Origin: Nitrospira sp.
Lineage (GTDB): Bacteria > Nitrospirota > Nitrospiria > Nitrospirales > Nitrospiraceae
DNA: 64,000 bases
Direction: 5' to 3'
Assembly (NCBI GenBank): GCA_024998625.1
Contig: JACOEL010000016.1
Coordinates: 1-64,000, forward strand
Shown one piece after another: positions 38,394-47,930 of this stretch (positions are counted from its first letter, which is position 1; each line of letters begins with the position of its first letter). Under the pieces are notes generated by a model, which ran no database searches, was not told the origin of the DNA, and saw only the letters and a program-made list of their open reading frames with translations. The translations under genes were made by a program, and so were the position numbers.

Positions 38394-38764
38394 AGGCGTA
38401 CCACCTCCAGACTGACGGACTGAAATCCGAGACCTCGTATTTCGTCTACCACCGAGACAAACCGTTCCAGTAACGTGACTTTGTCGGCTCGTACGACCAC
38501 CAGCGATTCGCGAGGGTGCGCCAGCATGACAGTCTTCAGACCGTCCGGTGGGACGGGGCGGTCATTGAGGAACAAGTCGCCGTTCGCGGTTAAGGTCACT
38601 ACGACGGGGACATCTTTGTGATCTCCGGCCTCTTTGGCCTTGGCGAGATTCACAGGGATCTGGCCGGTGCTGATGAAGGTGGCGGTGGTGAGGACGATGA
38701 CGAGTAGCACGAGCATCACGTCGACCAGCGGAATGACGTTGATTTGATTAACCTCGCGTTCCAT
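38390..38764 (-). CDS. exbD: Biopolymer transport protein ExbD
   Basis: 124 residues. N-terminal NQINVIPLVDVMLVLLVIVL contains the membrane helix with the essential Asp of the proton path (LVDVMLVLL). The periplasmic part has PVNLAKAKEAGDHKDVPVVV, LFLNDRPVPPDGL, SLVVVRADKVTLLERFVSVV, typical of ExbD/TolR. It overlaps exbB and tonB. Confidence 0.9.
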   Translation of the reverse strand: MEREVNQINVIPLVDVMLVLLVIVLTTATFISTGQIPVNLAKAKEAGDHKDVPVVVTLTANGDLFLNDRPVPPDGLKTVMLAHPRESLVVVRADKVTLLERFVSVVDEIRGLGFQSVSLEVVRL

Positions 38765-39179
38765 GTTGCACCTTATAGATCGTCAGCAGTTCGGTGACCC
38801 GCCGGCGGAGAATATTGTTCATCACGACGCAGGGGATGGCGACGAGCAGGCCGACAGCCGTCGCCTTCAGGGCCAGGCTTAAGCCGATCATAATGGTATT
38901 CACAGCCATCGTGCCTGAGGTTCCCATCGTGTGGAAGGTCATCATAATACCGAGGACGGTTCCCAGCAATCCGATGTATGGGGCATTGGCGGCCACCGTA
39001 CCTATGATGACTAGGCGTTTGGTCAGCGCCATTTCAAATGTTTGGATGTCTGTGAATTGGGACAGGTCCACGCGGCGATAGTAGAGCCACCGCTCGACCG
39101 CCACCGCCACCGACCAGATGCTGAGCGCGATCAGCATGCCGATGATTCCATATTCTACCGCATTCTTCAGCAGATCCAT
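38748..39179 (-). CDS. exbB: Biopolymer transport protein ExbB
   Basis: 143 residues, short form of the family. Three membrane helices: residues 9-27, then APYIGLLGTVLGIMMTFHTM and LALKATAVGLLVAIPCVVMN, which include the conserved GLLGTVxG and the TAxGLxxAIP motif. With ExbD it forms the proton-driven motor for TonB. First gene of the minus-strand operon exbB-exbD-tonB. Confidence 0.9.
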   Translation of the reverse strand: MDLLKNAVEYGIIGMLIALSIWSVAVAVERWLYYRRVDLSQFTDIQTFEMALTKRLVIIGTVAANAPYIGLLGTVLGIMMTFHTMGTSGTMAVNTIMIGLSLALKATAVGLLVAIPCVVMNNILRRRVTELLTIYKVQHGTRG

Positions 39180-39266
39180 TCGTCGATCCTCCGCCTCTCG
39201 CTGTGGGTTATCTAGGGGGGCACCTCCGCCCTGCTCTCGGCATGGAGTTCTGGATTGAGCCCGGTT

Positions 39267-40445
39267 TTACGGGGGTGGGGCGTTGCCGAGTCCTGGTTCC
39301 TTCTTTCCCGGCGATTCGGGTGGTTGCGGGAAGATGACGGTATGGGTCGCCACCACTCGAAGCGCAATCGCCGTGCCGACTTGATAAATGCTCAGAGACG
39401 ATTCGCTGCTGTGAACGATCTGTCCGGAGGGGAGCTGAATCGTGTACACATTTTCAGAACCTTTGAATTGCCTTGCCAGAATATGGGCATCTGCGCCCTT
39501 GGTCGGGACGATATGAATGTCGTCGGGGCGAATCATCACGACCACGCTGGTTCCAGTCGCGAGCTGCTGCGTGTTGGGGAAGTCCCCGATCTCGGTGGTC
39601 ACCACAGCATTGACTGCGACCCCGGAGATAAAGTCTGCCTGCCCGACGAAGTCGGCCACAAAGGGCGTCGTGGGGACGTGGTAAATCGCTTCAGGCGTAT
39701 CGAATTGCTCCAGCCGCCCCCGGTTCAGGACCGCGACGCGGTCGGCCATCGAAAACGCTTCGTCGTGGTCATGCGTGACAAGGATGGCCGTGGTTTTGGT
39801 CTGTCGAAGCAGAGCGTGGAGATCTTGTCGCATGCGGCTTGCCATGTCGGGATCGAGATTGCTGAACGGTTCGTCGAGTAGCAACAACACCGGGCGCAGG
39901 GCGAGGGCGCGGGCGAGCGCGACACGTTGCTGCTGCCCCCCTGAGAGTTCATGCGGATACCGCTGCTCCAGCCCGCGCAAGCCGGTGAGGGTGAGGAGGT
40001 CATCGACGATGGCTTTCTGTTGTGGGCGGGAGAGGTGACTGAGACCGAAGGCGATATTTTTCTCTACGCGCAGATGTGGAAACAGTGCGTATTCTTGAAA
40101 GACCATACCGATGTGCCGCTGTTCAGTCGGCACCATCACGTCGCGCGACGACACGAGCCGGCCGGACAGAGAAATGCTCCCGTCGGTCACCCGCTCGAAT
40201 CCTGCAATCGCGCGGAGAATGGTGGTTTTGCCACATCCCGATGGTCCCAGGAGACAGAGAATTTCTCCCTGCTGGACCGTGAGCGTGATCTGTTCGACAG
40301 CAGGACGATTGGGTTCGTAGGCGCAGGAGATCCCGCGAAGTTCAAGGACGGGAGATTGTTCGACGGCGAGATCCATGAAGTCAGGATTTTTGACCAGAGC
40401 CTGTGCCGGGTGCTCGCGGATGTCTGGGTTGTTCACGGGGTTCAA
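39267..40445 (-). CDS. fbpC: Ferric iron ABC transporter ATP-binding protein (FbpC-like)
   Basis: 392 residues from a TTG that overlaps the fbpB stop; an ATG at 40376 (MDLAVEQSPVLELRG) is an alternative. ABC motifs: Walker A GPSGCGKTT, signature LSGGQQQR, Walker B LLLLDEPFSNLD, switch His in VTHDHDEA. A C-terminal TOBE-type regulatory domain follows (VVVMIRPDDIHIVPTKGADA). It hydrolyses ATP to import iron through the permease encoded upstream. The C-terminal Pro-rich tail is short. Confidence 0.85.
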   Translation of the reverse strand: MNPVNNPDIREHPAQALVKNPDFMDLAVEQSPVLELRGISCAYEPNRPAVEQITLTVQQGEILCLLGPSGCGKTTILRAIAGFERVTDGSISLSGRLVSSRDVMVPTEQRHIGMVFQEYALFPHLRVEKNIAFGLSHLSRPQQKAIVDDLLTLTGLRGLEQRYPHELSGGQQQRVALARALALRPVLLLLDEPFSNLDPDMASRMRQDLHALLRQTKTTAILVTHDHDEAFSMADRVAVLNRGRLEQFDTPEAIYHVPTTPFVADFVGQADFISGVAVNAVVTTEIGDFPNTQQLATGTSVVVMIRPDDIHIVPTKGADAHILARQFKGSENVYTIQLPSGQIVHSSESSLSIYQVGTAIALRVVATHTVIFPQPPESPGKKEPGLGNAPPP

Positions 40446-42046
40446 CTAACGACCTCTTGGTCACGTCCACGCCAATCTTTAGATACCAGTAGCAGCAAGG
40501 CCGGCAGGCTCAGGAACACGATCAACAATGCGGCGGGCGCCGCCAGCTGATAATACTCCTCGCTGGCTTCGAGCCATACACGAATCGCCAGTGTATCAAA
40601 TCCTACCGGCCGCAGCAGCAATGTGGCTGGAAGTTCCTTCATGGTCTGGAGGAACATCAGGACCCAGGCCGCAATAAAACCGTTACGAATGAGCGGAAGA
40701 GTCACGCGCCGGAGGGTCCGGTGTGTTGTGCAGCCCAGGGTGCGTGCCACCTCTTCCACATTGGGGGTGACTTGTTGGAGAGCCGGCTCCATCGACTGCA
40801 GGCCTACCGGGAGAAAATGGAGGATGTAGGCGACGAGCAACACCACGACCGTGCCGTATAAGACCGGTACGAAGTGCGTAAAGAGCACAAGGACTGCGAG
40901 GGCGGCGACGGGACCGGGTAAGGCATAGCCGGCATAGGCGGCTTGGAGACATGCGAGATTGAGTCGCGAAGGCCGACGGCTGGCGAGATAGGCCAGCGGA
41001 AGACCGATGATCACGGCCCCACTGGCTGCCAGCGCCGACAGGAAGCTGCTGTTCCAGATGAAGCCGAGAAAGCGCGCATCCAGGGCGCCCTGTGCCATTG
41101 CTTCGATACTCCACAGGATCAACATGGCCGCCGGAATCCCGAATGCGGCTCCGAACACCAGCACGACGTACCCGGTGATGAGTACCGTTCTGGCGAGGCC
41201 GGCATGCTGCCGGGTCGCCCGTCGATAGCGGCCGGATGTTTGGTAGAAGCGACTCCGCTGGCGAAACCATCGTTCCGTGACCAGGAAGATGATTGCCATC
41301 ACGACGAGGAGCAGGCTGAGAATGCTGGCGGCCGTATGATCGTAGCGGCTGGTCATCTGTTGATAGACCGCATAGGTGAGTGTCTGGTAGCGAAGCAGGG
41401 AGACCGCCCCGAAGTCCGAGATCACATACAAAATCACCAACGCCAGTCCTGCGGCAATAGCAGGGCGGATGAGCGGGAGCGTGACGCGCCAGAGGGTGGT
41501 CCAGGGGGAAATGCCGCAGACGCGTGCCACTTCTTCAAAGGAGATATTCAGATTCAGCAGTGCTCCTCGGACCAGCAGGTACACAAACGGAAAGGTATCG
41601 AGAGCCATGATCAGGGTGACGCCGACAAAGCTTTGCGGGGAGAGCAGTCGCGCGTCTGGGCCCATGAGCGTCTGCCATCCTTGTTCTATCGGGCCGCCCA
41701 TTCCAAGAAGATGAGCGTACACATAGGCCAGGACATAGGTCGGCATGGCGAGGGGCAAGGCGAGCGCCCATTCCCAGACCCGGCGACCAGGAAATTCATA
41801 TCGAACGGTGATCCAGGCGAGAGAGACGCCCAGCAGCAGTGTGGTCAAGGTGACGCCGGCAGCCAGGGAGAGGGTATTCCAGAGAAGTTCGGGAATGCGT
41901 GTCGACCAGAGGCGGCTCCACACGGTCGGTGCGGCGGTGAGCGCCACATAGAGGATGTAGCAGGTGGGGAGAACCAAAAATGTGGCCGTGATCAAGCTGA
42001 TCCATTGCAGCGCAGAGGGGGTGTGAGCTCTTGTGGCGGTAAGCAT
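40442..42046 (-). CDS. fbpB: Ferric iron ABC transporter permease (FbpB-like)
   Basis: 534 residues with about 12 membrane segments arranged as two fused BPD_transp_1 domains. Each half has an EAA loop: EEVARVCGISPWTTLWRVTL and EEVARTLGCTTHRTLRRVTL, both followed by PLIR. Such duplication is normal for FbpB-type permeases. It lies between the ATPase and the binding protein genes in one operon. Confidence 0.9.
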   Translation of the reverse strand: MLTATRAHTPSALQWISLITATFLVLPTCYILYVALTAAPTVWSRLWSTRIPELLWNTLSLAAGVTLTTLLLGVSLAWITVRYEFPGRRVWEWALALPLAMPTYVLAYVYAHLLGMGGPIEQGWQTLMGPDARLLSPQSFVGVTLIMALDTFPFVYLLVRGALLNLNISFEEVARVCGISPWTTLWRVTLPLIRPAIAAGLALVILYVISDFGAVSLLRYQTLTYAVYQQMTSRYDHTAASILSLLLVVMAIIFLVTERWFRQRSRFYQTSGRYRRATRQHAGLARTVLITGYVVLVFGAAFGIPAAMLILWSIEAMAQGALDARFLGFIWNSSFLSALAASGAVIIGLPLAYLASRRPSRLNLACLQAAYAGYALPGPVAALAVLVLFTHFVPVLYGTVVVLLVAYILHFLPVGLQSMEPALQQVTPNVEEVARTLGCTTHRTLRRVTLPLIRNGFIAAWVLMFLQTMKELPATLLLRPVGFDTLAIRVWLEASEEYYQLAAPAALLIVFLSLPALLLLVSKDWRGRDQEVVS

Positions 42047-42064
42047 GCGCGGCTATACAAAGGC

Positions 42065-43096
42065 TTAGCGAAGGCCGACCTGTTCGATCAGCGTAAGGGT
42101 GGCCTCCCGTAATTCAGCCAGTCGAGCCAGGGGGACTTGCGCCGCACGGAACGTGCGCCGGTCAACGAGTGTCGGATCGGCTTTCACGTCCGGATGGAGG
42201 GGGTATTCCTTGTCCAGATCCGCGAACATTTTTTGCCCGGCCTGGGCAACCAGGAACTCAATCAGGAGTTTGGCACTCTCAACGTGTTTGGACGCGCGGG
42301 TGACACCGATTCCGGTCACGTTCATGATGGCGCCCATGCCGCCTTCCTGCTGATCGGTCATGACCGCGGCGATCGGAGCAGTAGGCTGCGTGGCAAGGTG
42401 CCGATAGATATAGTAATGGTTCACAATGCCTGCCGCGATCTGCCCCTTCGCGACGGCGTCCACAATCTGCGAACTCTTTTGGTACACCTGTGTGCCCGCA
42501 TTGGCCTTGAGGCCTTGCAGAAACTGCTTTGTCCGTTCATCCCCGAAGGTGGCTTTGATAACTGAAACGCCGGCCTGAAGATACTCGCTGCCGGAATTGG
42601 GGACAGCGATTTTGTCTTTCCATTGCGGCTGGGCGAGGTCGAACAATGACTTGATTTGATCGGGCTTGACGAGATTGGTGTTGTAGACAACGATCCAGAA
42701 ACGGCCTGAGAGTCCGACCCAGCTGTTGTCGGCCGCGCGGAATTGCGACGGGATGGCTCGCTCAACTTCGCGCATATTCATGGGCCTGAGGAGTTTGAGC
42801 TCGCGGGCATGCTCAAGGCTCCCGGCATCGTTCGTCAGGAAGACGTCGGCCGGGGTATGGTCGCCTTCGGCTTGTAACCGGTTGACCAACTCGGTGGTCC
42901 CCGACGACAGTAATTCGATTTGGATGCCACTCTTGGCCTGAAATTCGTCCAGCACCGGCTTGATAAGCCGTTCTGCGCGACCTGAATAAACGACAAGTTT
43001 CTCGGCGGCCTCCGAGGTTCCGGCGCCCCACTGCGAAAGCGCCAGCATTCCGAGGAGTAGCGTCAGCGCCAAAAATGTGCGACAGGATGAACCCAT
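42065..43096 (-). CDS. fbpA: Ferric iron ABC transporter substrate-binding protein (FbpA-like)
   Basis: 343 residues. Signal peptide MGSSCRTFLALTLLLGMLAL, cut near AEA. Core: KLVVYSGRAERLIKPVLDEF, DVFLTNDAGSLEHARELKLL, and the paired tyrosines in GIVNHYYIYRHLATQ that ligate Fe(III) in FbpA proteins. Periplasmic iron shuttle. First gene of the fbpABC operon, with 18 bases before fbpB. The Fur gene lies just upstream in the same direction. Confidence 0.9.
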   Translation of the reverse strand: MGSSCRTFLALTLLLGMLALSQWGAGTSEAAEKLVVYSGRAERLIKPVLDEFQAKSGIQIELLSSGTTELVNRLQAEGDHTPADVFLTNDAGSLEHARELKLLRPMNMREVERAIPSQFRAADNSWVGLSGRFWIVVYNTNLVKPDQIKSLFDLAQPQWKDKIAVPNSGSEYLQAGVSVIKATFGDERTKQFLQGLKANAGTQVYQKSSQIVDAVAKGQIAAGIVNHYYIYRHLATQPTAPIAAVMTDQQEGGMGAIMNVTGIGVTRASKHVESAKLLIEFLVAQAGQKMFADLDKEYPLHPDVKADPTLVDRRTFRAAQVPLARLAELREATLTLIEQVGLR

Positions 43097-43148
43097 GCGG
43101 CATGCCTCCGGAGTGGGGATAGCCTGTATCGACCACTCCTAGTTGAAA

Positions 43149-43165
43149 TTGATAAGCTGTCTCAA
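43149..43165. promoter_or_regulatory. Weak candidate Fur-type site upstream of fbpA
   Basis: The segment TTGATAAGCTGTCTCAA has a short inverted repeat (TTGA/TCAA) and a half site like TGATAA. It lies 53-69 bases upstream of the fbpA start. The match to a Fur box is partial. Confidence 0.3.
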
Positions 43166-43192
43166 GATAGTACTGGATGCAGAAGCGATCCG

Positions 43193-43624
43193 TCAATGGC
43201 GGCAGCGGGCACAGAGGCCGTACAGCTCCAGTCGGTGGGTTTGGATCACAAAGCCGTTCTTGGTCGCGACCTCTTCCTGCAACCGTTCAATCTCGCAATT
43301 CTCGAACTCGACAATAGTCCCACAGCCGGTGCAGATAAGATGGTCGTGATGGCCTTTATGCGAGATATTGTCGTATTGCGTCTGGGTGCCGAAGTGGCGG
43401 GCTTGGGCGATACCTGCTTCGCAGAAGAGATTGAGTGTGCGGTAAATAGTGGCGAGTCCGAGGTGAGGATCCTTCTTCGCCAGCTGATGATACATCGTCT
43501 CGGCCGTGACGTGTTCTTGTCGCAGGAACGCCGTCAGGATTAGTTCGCGTTGACGAGTCAGCTTCAACTGATGCTTGGCCAGGTGCTGACGAAGCACGTC
43601 CATTTCTTTGAGGGTCTTACTCAT
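43193..43624 (-). CDS. fur: Ferric uptake regulator Fur
   Basis: 143 residues from the ATG at 43624; a longer frame to 43654 has no better ribosome site. Winged helix: LKLTRQRELILTAFLRQEHV, DPHLGLATIYRTLNLFCEAG. Metal sites: the GHHDHLICTGCGTIVEFEN segment and the C-terminal LCARC pair. Given its place before fbpA it probably controls the iron genes. PerR or Zur cannot be excluded by sequence alone, but the neighbours favour Fur. Confidence 0.85.
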   Translation of the reverse strand: MSKTLKEMDVLRQHLAKHQLKLTRQRELILTAFLRQEHVTAETMYHQLAKKDPHLGLATIYRTLNLFCEAGIAQARHFGTQTQYDNISHKGHHDHLICTGCGTIVEFENCEIERLQEEVATKNGFVIQTHRLELYGLCARCRH

Positions 43625-43777
43625 GGCGTGTGTACCGGCATGAAAGACGCCCATTAAAGACGAAAGTGCCTCGACGGGTCAAGAGGGGAGCCGGCCGACA
43701 GGATCATCAATTGACGAATCGAAACCTGCCTGTTTATAGTCCTGCCGGTTGTGGACGATTCAAAGGAGATTCAATAG

Positions 43778-44341
43778 GTGCGCAAATCTCACGAAATGAC
43801 GATCGATCGAGCGCTACTGCTGTACGCCTTATCGCTGGCCGAGCCCTATGGCTTGTTGAGTGACGTCAAGCTGCAGCAGCTCTGTTTCCTGTGCGAACTC
43901 CAGATGTTCGGGAAGGGGATGAAGGGGTTTCATTTCGAGTTCGTTCGGTTTGCCTATGGCGCGTTCAGCCGTGATCTGGACAATGACTTGACGTCCCTTC
44001 GACGCAAGGAACGGATCGAGAACTTCAGCCCGTCCGACCAGGTTCGCGATGAGGTCCTTCCTCTGCTGATGAAAGGCATCGACGGAAACGAAACCAATGA
44101 GAAAATTTGTGACCTCATGCAGGCGGTGATTACCACCTACGGGCCGCAGGATGTCACTGCCATTACACAGTCTGTCGAATCAGTCGAACTTAGTACCCCG
44201 CAGCAACCGGATTTCAAGATTCCCATCCGCGATATTGTGTTCCACACCACGCTGCTGGTTCCTGCCCGCATCGAAGCGTCGGCGGAGTTTCTCCTGCCTC
44301 CAAGCCAGTTGGCGAAGGTCAATACGGCCATGGGATACTGA
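43778..44341 (+). CDS. Panacea / SocA-like (DUF4065-type) protein
   Basis: 187 residues, GTG start with AAGGAG upstream. LLLYALSLAEPYGLLSDVKL followed by QQLCFLCELQMFGKGMKGFH, FEFVRFAYGAFSRDLDNDLT resembles the Panacea (SocA) domain, which in many toxin-antitoxin pairs is the antitoxin. There is no small toxin gene on either side, so it is an orphan or has another role. Divergent from fur, with a 153-bp intergenic space. Confidence 0.6.
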   Translation: MRKSHEMTIDRALLLYALSLAEPYGLLSDVKLQQLCFLCELQMFGKGMKGFHFEFVRFAYGAFSRDLDNDLTSLRRKERIENFSPSDQVRDEVLPLLMKGIDGNETNEKICDLMQAVITTYGPQDVTAITQSVESVELSTPQQPDFKIPIRDIVFHTTLLVPARIEASAEFLLPPSQLAKVNTAMGY

Positions 44342-44610
44342 ACCGGAGGCACCCGGCCGCTAGGTCCTCGGCGCTGATATCTTGTGACTCCGGTCGGATG
44401 GCGGGGACGTGGTGGCGGACGACCGGTGAAAGCGGGTCGATCTTGCCCGGACTATTCATGAATCGCTGCTCCGGCGTCCGATCCTGTCGCCCAGCGAGGC
44501 TGTTCTCGTTCGGCCTCCGCGATGGACTGCCAGTACGCCTGCGTCGGCCTTACGTGCGAGCAGCCTCGGCGGGCTTCCGTCTCCGCGACGGCATTCATGA
44601 ATAATCCGGG
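44342..44610. other. Intergenic stretch, no gene recognised
   Basis: A short plus-strand frame at 44398-44604 is Arg/Ser/Leu-rich with no ribosome site and looks like chance. No promoter or terminator is clear. Confidence 0.5.
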
Positions 44611-44997
44611 CTAGGGTCGTTTCGGAAGGGCGAGTGCCGACTGGATCGTATGGAGCATGGCACCTGTCTCAATCGGTTCCAGCAGACAATACTCGATGTG
44701 GAGTTCGCGGACGACGCGCTGAAATTTCTCGCCTTCCAGTGCGGGATCGTGCAGCGCCGCTGTGACGATCAGGCGAGCGGTGGAGAAGGTTTTGCGAAGT
44801 TCCATTAAGTCTTCCGGCCCTTGATCGTCCTCCGCGACGAATCGGTTGATCACCAGGTCGAGCTTGGACGACGTGGACTGAGCGCAGGCGGTCTGCAAGG
44901 TGGCACTGTGTTGAACAAAATGTTCCATGCCTGGTAAGGCCAGCTTGATAAGCCGCTTCAGATTCGTGTCGGCATTGATGATCAGAATATTGGCCAT
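44611..44997 (-). CDS. Receiver-like protein lacking the phosphoacceptor (pseudo-receiver)
   Basis: 128 residues. NILIINADTNLKRLIKLALP at the start and SKLDLVINRFVAEDDQG at the place of strand 3 follow the CheY fold, but the phosphoacceptor Asp is replaced (VINRF) and the conserved Lys near the end is missing (IEYCLLEPIETG). It would not be phosphorylated in the normal way. It lies downstream of a NarL-type regulator, in the same direction. Confidence 0.6.
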   Translation of the reverse strand: MANILIINADTNLKRLIKLALPGMEHFVQHSATLQTACAQSTSSKLDLVINRFVAEDDQGPEDLMELRKTFSTARLIVTAALHDPALEGEKFQRVVRELHIEYCLLEPIETGAMLHTIQSALALPKRP

Positions 44998-45127
44998 AGT
45001 CCTCCGATGAGAGGGTGCAGGGTATACTGACCGGCGGCCGTGGGAATCTGTACAGACCGATCACAGGTGCCCGTCCGCTTGGGGAAAATTGCTGTACCGG
45101 GTCGGTCAACTCGATCATCCTTCAGTG

Positions 45128-45835
45128 TCAGACCAACTGCTGGTCTAGGGCGTAGCGAATCAATTCTGCCGTGGTTCTCATTCCTAATTTGATGAGGAGC
45201 CGAGAACGGTAGGTGCTCACCGTTTTGATACTCAAATTGAGATGCTCCGCGATTTCCGTCAGGCGTCGTCCCTGTGCGATCCACTGTAGCACTTCAATCT
45301 CGCGATCCGAGAGTGTTGCCGGGAGGGTATCGGTGGAGGAGCTGTTCCGGTGCGGTGGTCCCTCGTCCTGGCTGTGTTCGGTTTCGGGAGACGGCAGGTA
45401 GTCTCCACCTTGAAGAATGCGTGAGACCGCCAGCCGAAGTTCCTGCGGTCCCCGCTCTTTTGTCAGGTATCCGAGTGCGCCGGCTCGGATGGCACGAGCC
45501 GAGTAATGTTCTTCGGCATAGATGCTGACAACCAGGACAGGCAAGGTCGGCCGTAACGATTTGAAAATGCGCAGGACTTCGAGACCCGGCATATCGGGCA
45601 GATTCAAGTCCAGGATGACGAGATCCCAGGTGTCTGTGCGAATGTGATCGATTGCCTGGCGGGCAGAAGCTGTTTCGACAATGTCGGGCGTTAATCCGTC
45701 CTCAACGAGGAAGTCTCGCAGGAACTCTCGCAGACCACGACGGAGTAAGGCGTGGTCGTCCGCGAGCAGAATTCGTACATCGACTTTCGCCGGGGGTAAG
45801 TCTTGGCATGCATCCGCAGCCAGCGTTCCGCTCAT
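45128..45835 (-). CDS. NarL/FixJ-family response regulator
   Basis: 235 residues. Receiver: RILLADDHALLRRGLREFLR, phosphoacceptor D76 in DLVILDLNLPDMPG, and Lys in GALGYLTKERGPQEL. C-terminal LuxR helix-turn-helix: LSDREIEVLQWIAQGRRLTE, IAEHLNLSIKTVSTYRSRLL. No kinase gene is adjacent, so the partner is unknown. A Ser/Glu-rich linker joins the domains. Confidence 0.9.
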   Translation of the reverse strand: MSGTLAADACQDLPPAKVDVRILLADDHALLRRGLREFLRDFLVEDGLTPDIVETASARQAIDHIRTDTWDLVILDLNLPDMPGLEVLRIFKSLRPTLPVLVVSIYAEEHYSARAIRAGALGYLTKERGPQELRLAVSRILQGGDYLPSPETEHSQDEGPPHRNSSSTDTLPATLSDREIEVLQWIAQGRRLTEIAEHLNLSIKTVSTYRSRLLIKLGMRTTAELIRYALDQQLV

Positions 45836-46323
45836 GGAGCACCCCGGAGCTCATCTCTGCCCGTTCCTGGCCGAGCGCAGGGAATGGGCCGAGCCACCCT
45901 CGCGTCGGTGTCGTTGTGGGGGGCCGTCAATGTCTGGGTCGTAAGCGGAGAGAACACTCGATAGGCTCCTGTATGTCGTCTAGTCGTGGCAGCCACTGAC
46001 TCGGACATCGACGCTGAAGACCTCGTTCTGCCGGAACCCATTCGGGCCGACGGGAACGTCCGAGGGCTTGCCTTTCGATTCCTAATCCCACGTGCTCAGC
46101 CGATTCATCCCCTGGAGCAGGGTAACAAACTAAGAGAAAATTCCTAATTCATATGGACTGGAGATCTACCACGAACACCGAGTGACCGAATAGAGCTAAA
46201 GGGCCCTATTGTGGCCCTGGAGCTATGCCTAACCTGTCGCAATTGTTGATTGAAAGGAACGGCTTCAGGGTGGGAGCTGGGGGCTAGTGGACTAATGGAG
46301 GTTGGCGAGAGTTCGCTCACAGG
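45836..46323. other. 488-bp intergenic stretch, no gene recognised
   Basis: Neither strand has a frame with a ribosome site or a familiar domain. The part near 46130-46260 is less GC-rich and may hold the promoter of the regulator gene. Nothing else seen. Confidence 0.5.
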
Positions 46324-47844
46324 TCAAAGGCGGTATAATTCCCCATACTTCGTTTCGAGATAACGGAGAAAGGGTTCCGGGTTCACCCCGTTACCCGTCA
46401 CCCGTCGGGCCAGATGGTCCGGTGTGAACATCCGTCCCCAGCGGTGGATCTTCTGCTCGAGCCATCGTCGCAGCGGCAAGAGGTGTCCTGCCCTCATGTC
46501 CTCCTCCATCTGCGGAAGTTCGAGTGTGGCTTGTTCGAAGAATTGGACGGAATACAGGTTGCCCAAGGTGTAGGTCGGGAAATAGCCGAAGGCGCCCATC
46601 GACCAATGCACATCCTGCAGGACCCCCTCGGCATCCCGTTCCGGCACAATACCCAAATATGACCGCATTTTCTCGTTCCAGAGGCCGGGCAGGTCATCTG
46701 GTTCTGCTCGTCCCTCGATGAGGGCCTGCTCAATTTCGACGCGTACCATGATGTGCAGGTTATAGGTCAATTCGTCGGCTTCGACGCGGATCAGCGAGGG
46801 GGCGGCCCGGTTGATGGCTGCGTAGAACCGGTCGAGAGGCACGTCGGCTAACTGCTGCGGGAACGTGTGCTGTAACATGGGGTAGAAGCAGTGCCAGAAC
46901 GCACGGGACCGGCCGACACAATTTTCCCAAAGGCGGGACTGACTTTCGTGAAAGCCGAGTGACACGGATTCGCCGAGGGGTGTGCCATAATAGCGAGGGT
47001 CCAAGCCTTGATCGTACAGGCCATGGCCCCCTTCATGGATGCAACTAAACAGGCATGACGGCAGATCGTGCTCAAAAACTCGTGTCGTCACCCGGACATC
47101 GGTCGGATGAAAAGAGGTCGTGAAGGGATGGGCCGAGAGGTCGAGGCGCCCGCGCTCGAAGTCGTAGCCCATGGCGGTCAGCACAAGCCGACCAAACTCC
47201 ACCTGCTTGGACTGGTCGAAGCTCTGGTGCAGGCAACGGTCGTCGATGGTGACGGTACTGCCCTGAACGCGCCGTAAGAGTGGGACAAGGCGTTCCCGCA
47301 ATTGTGTGAGGAGCGGCGCGAGTTGGGCGATGGTGACACCCGGCTCATACGTATCCAAGAGCGCATCGTAGGGCGAGTTTCGATACCCCAGATACCGAGC
47401 CTCATCGCGTTTGAGATCCAGGATGATCTTCAGTGAAGGCAGAAATTTTGAGAACCGGCTTTCTTCCCGTGCCGTCACCCAGGCCTGCTGGGCCAGGGAA
47501 CACTCGCGGCTGAGGCGGATCACAAAGTCTGATGGAAGTTTCTTGGCCCGGCTGAAGTCGCGCCAGGTTTCTCGCAACAGCGACCGGGAAGGTTCATCCC
47601 AACTGTCGGCGGCCTGTCCGGTGGCGGGGTCGATCCATTCGGTGAGCAGCGTTTCGAGCTCAGCGGATACGAGTCTTTGATGGGCAAGACCTTCGAGCGT
47701 CGCGATTTGTTCCGCGCGTGCCGCCCCGCCGCCGGCGGGCATATATGTCTCCTGGTCCCACGAGAGAACTGCGGCCGCGCTCTGGATGCGCCGGATTTCC
47801 AGCAACCGAGTCGTCAGCGGTTCCAATGTCGTCAGTGTCTTCAC
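46324..47844 (-). CDS. Carboxypeptidase Taq, peptidase family M32
   Basis: 506 residues from the GTG at 47844 (AAGGAG eight bases upstream); longer frames add an Arg-rich extension and are rejected. The zinc site HEGGH lies in FSCIHEGGHGLYDQGLDPRY, followed by the second Glu region GESVSLGFHESQSRLWEN, both M32 signatures. It is a cytoplasmic metallocarboxypeptidase with broad specificity. The size matches the family (about 500). Divergent from the methyltransferase gene. Confidence 0.9.
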   Translation of the reverse strand: MKTLTTLEPLTTRLLEIRRIQSAAAVLSWDQETYMPAGGGAARAEQIATLEGLAHQRLVSAELETLLTEWIDPATGQAADSWDEPSRSLLRETWRDFSRAKKLPSDFVIRLSRECSLAQQAWVTAREESRFSKFLPSLKIILDLKRDEARYLGYRNSPYDALLDTYEPGVTIAQLAPLLTQLRERLVPLLRRVQGSTVTIDDRCLHQSFDQSKQVEFGRLVLTAMGYDFERGRLDLSAHPFTTSFHPTDVRVTTRVFEHDLPSCLFSCIHEGGHGLYDQGLDPRYYGTPLGESVSLGFHESQSRLWENCVGRSRAFWHCFYPMLQHTFPQQLADVPLDRFYAAINRAAPSLIRVEADELTYNLHIMVRVEIEQALIEGRAEPDDLPGLWNEKMRSYLGIVPERDAEGVLQDVHWSMGAFGYFPTYTLGNLYSVQFFEQATLELPQMEEDMRAGHLLPLRRWLEQKIHRWGRMFTPDHLARRVTGNGVNPEPFLRYLETKYGELYRL

Positions 47845-47930
47845 CCTCAGACTCCTTCTCCGGGCACGTCCATGGTATGATCCGGCGGCCGGTGCGAATT
47901 GTCGCACAACTCTCTGCCGGAGTGAAACCG

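Noticed and set aside
44398-44604. Plus-strand frame of 68 codons after the Panacea-like gene
   Set aside because: No ribosome site and low-complexity Arg/Ser composition.
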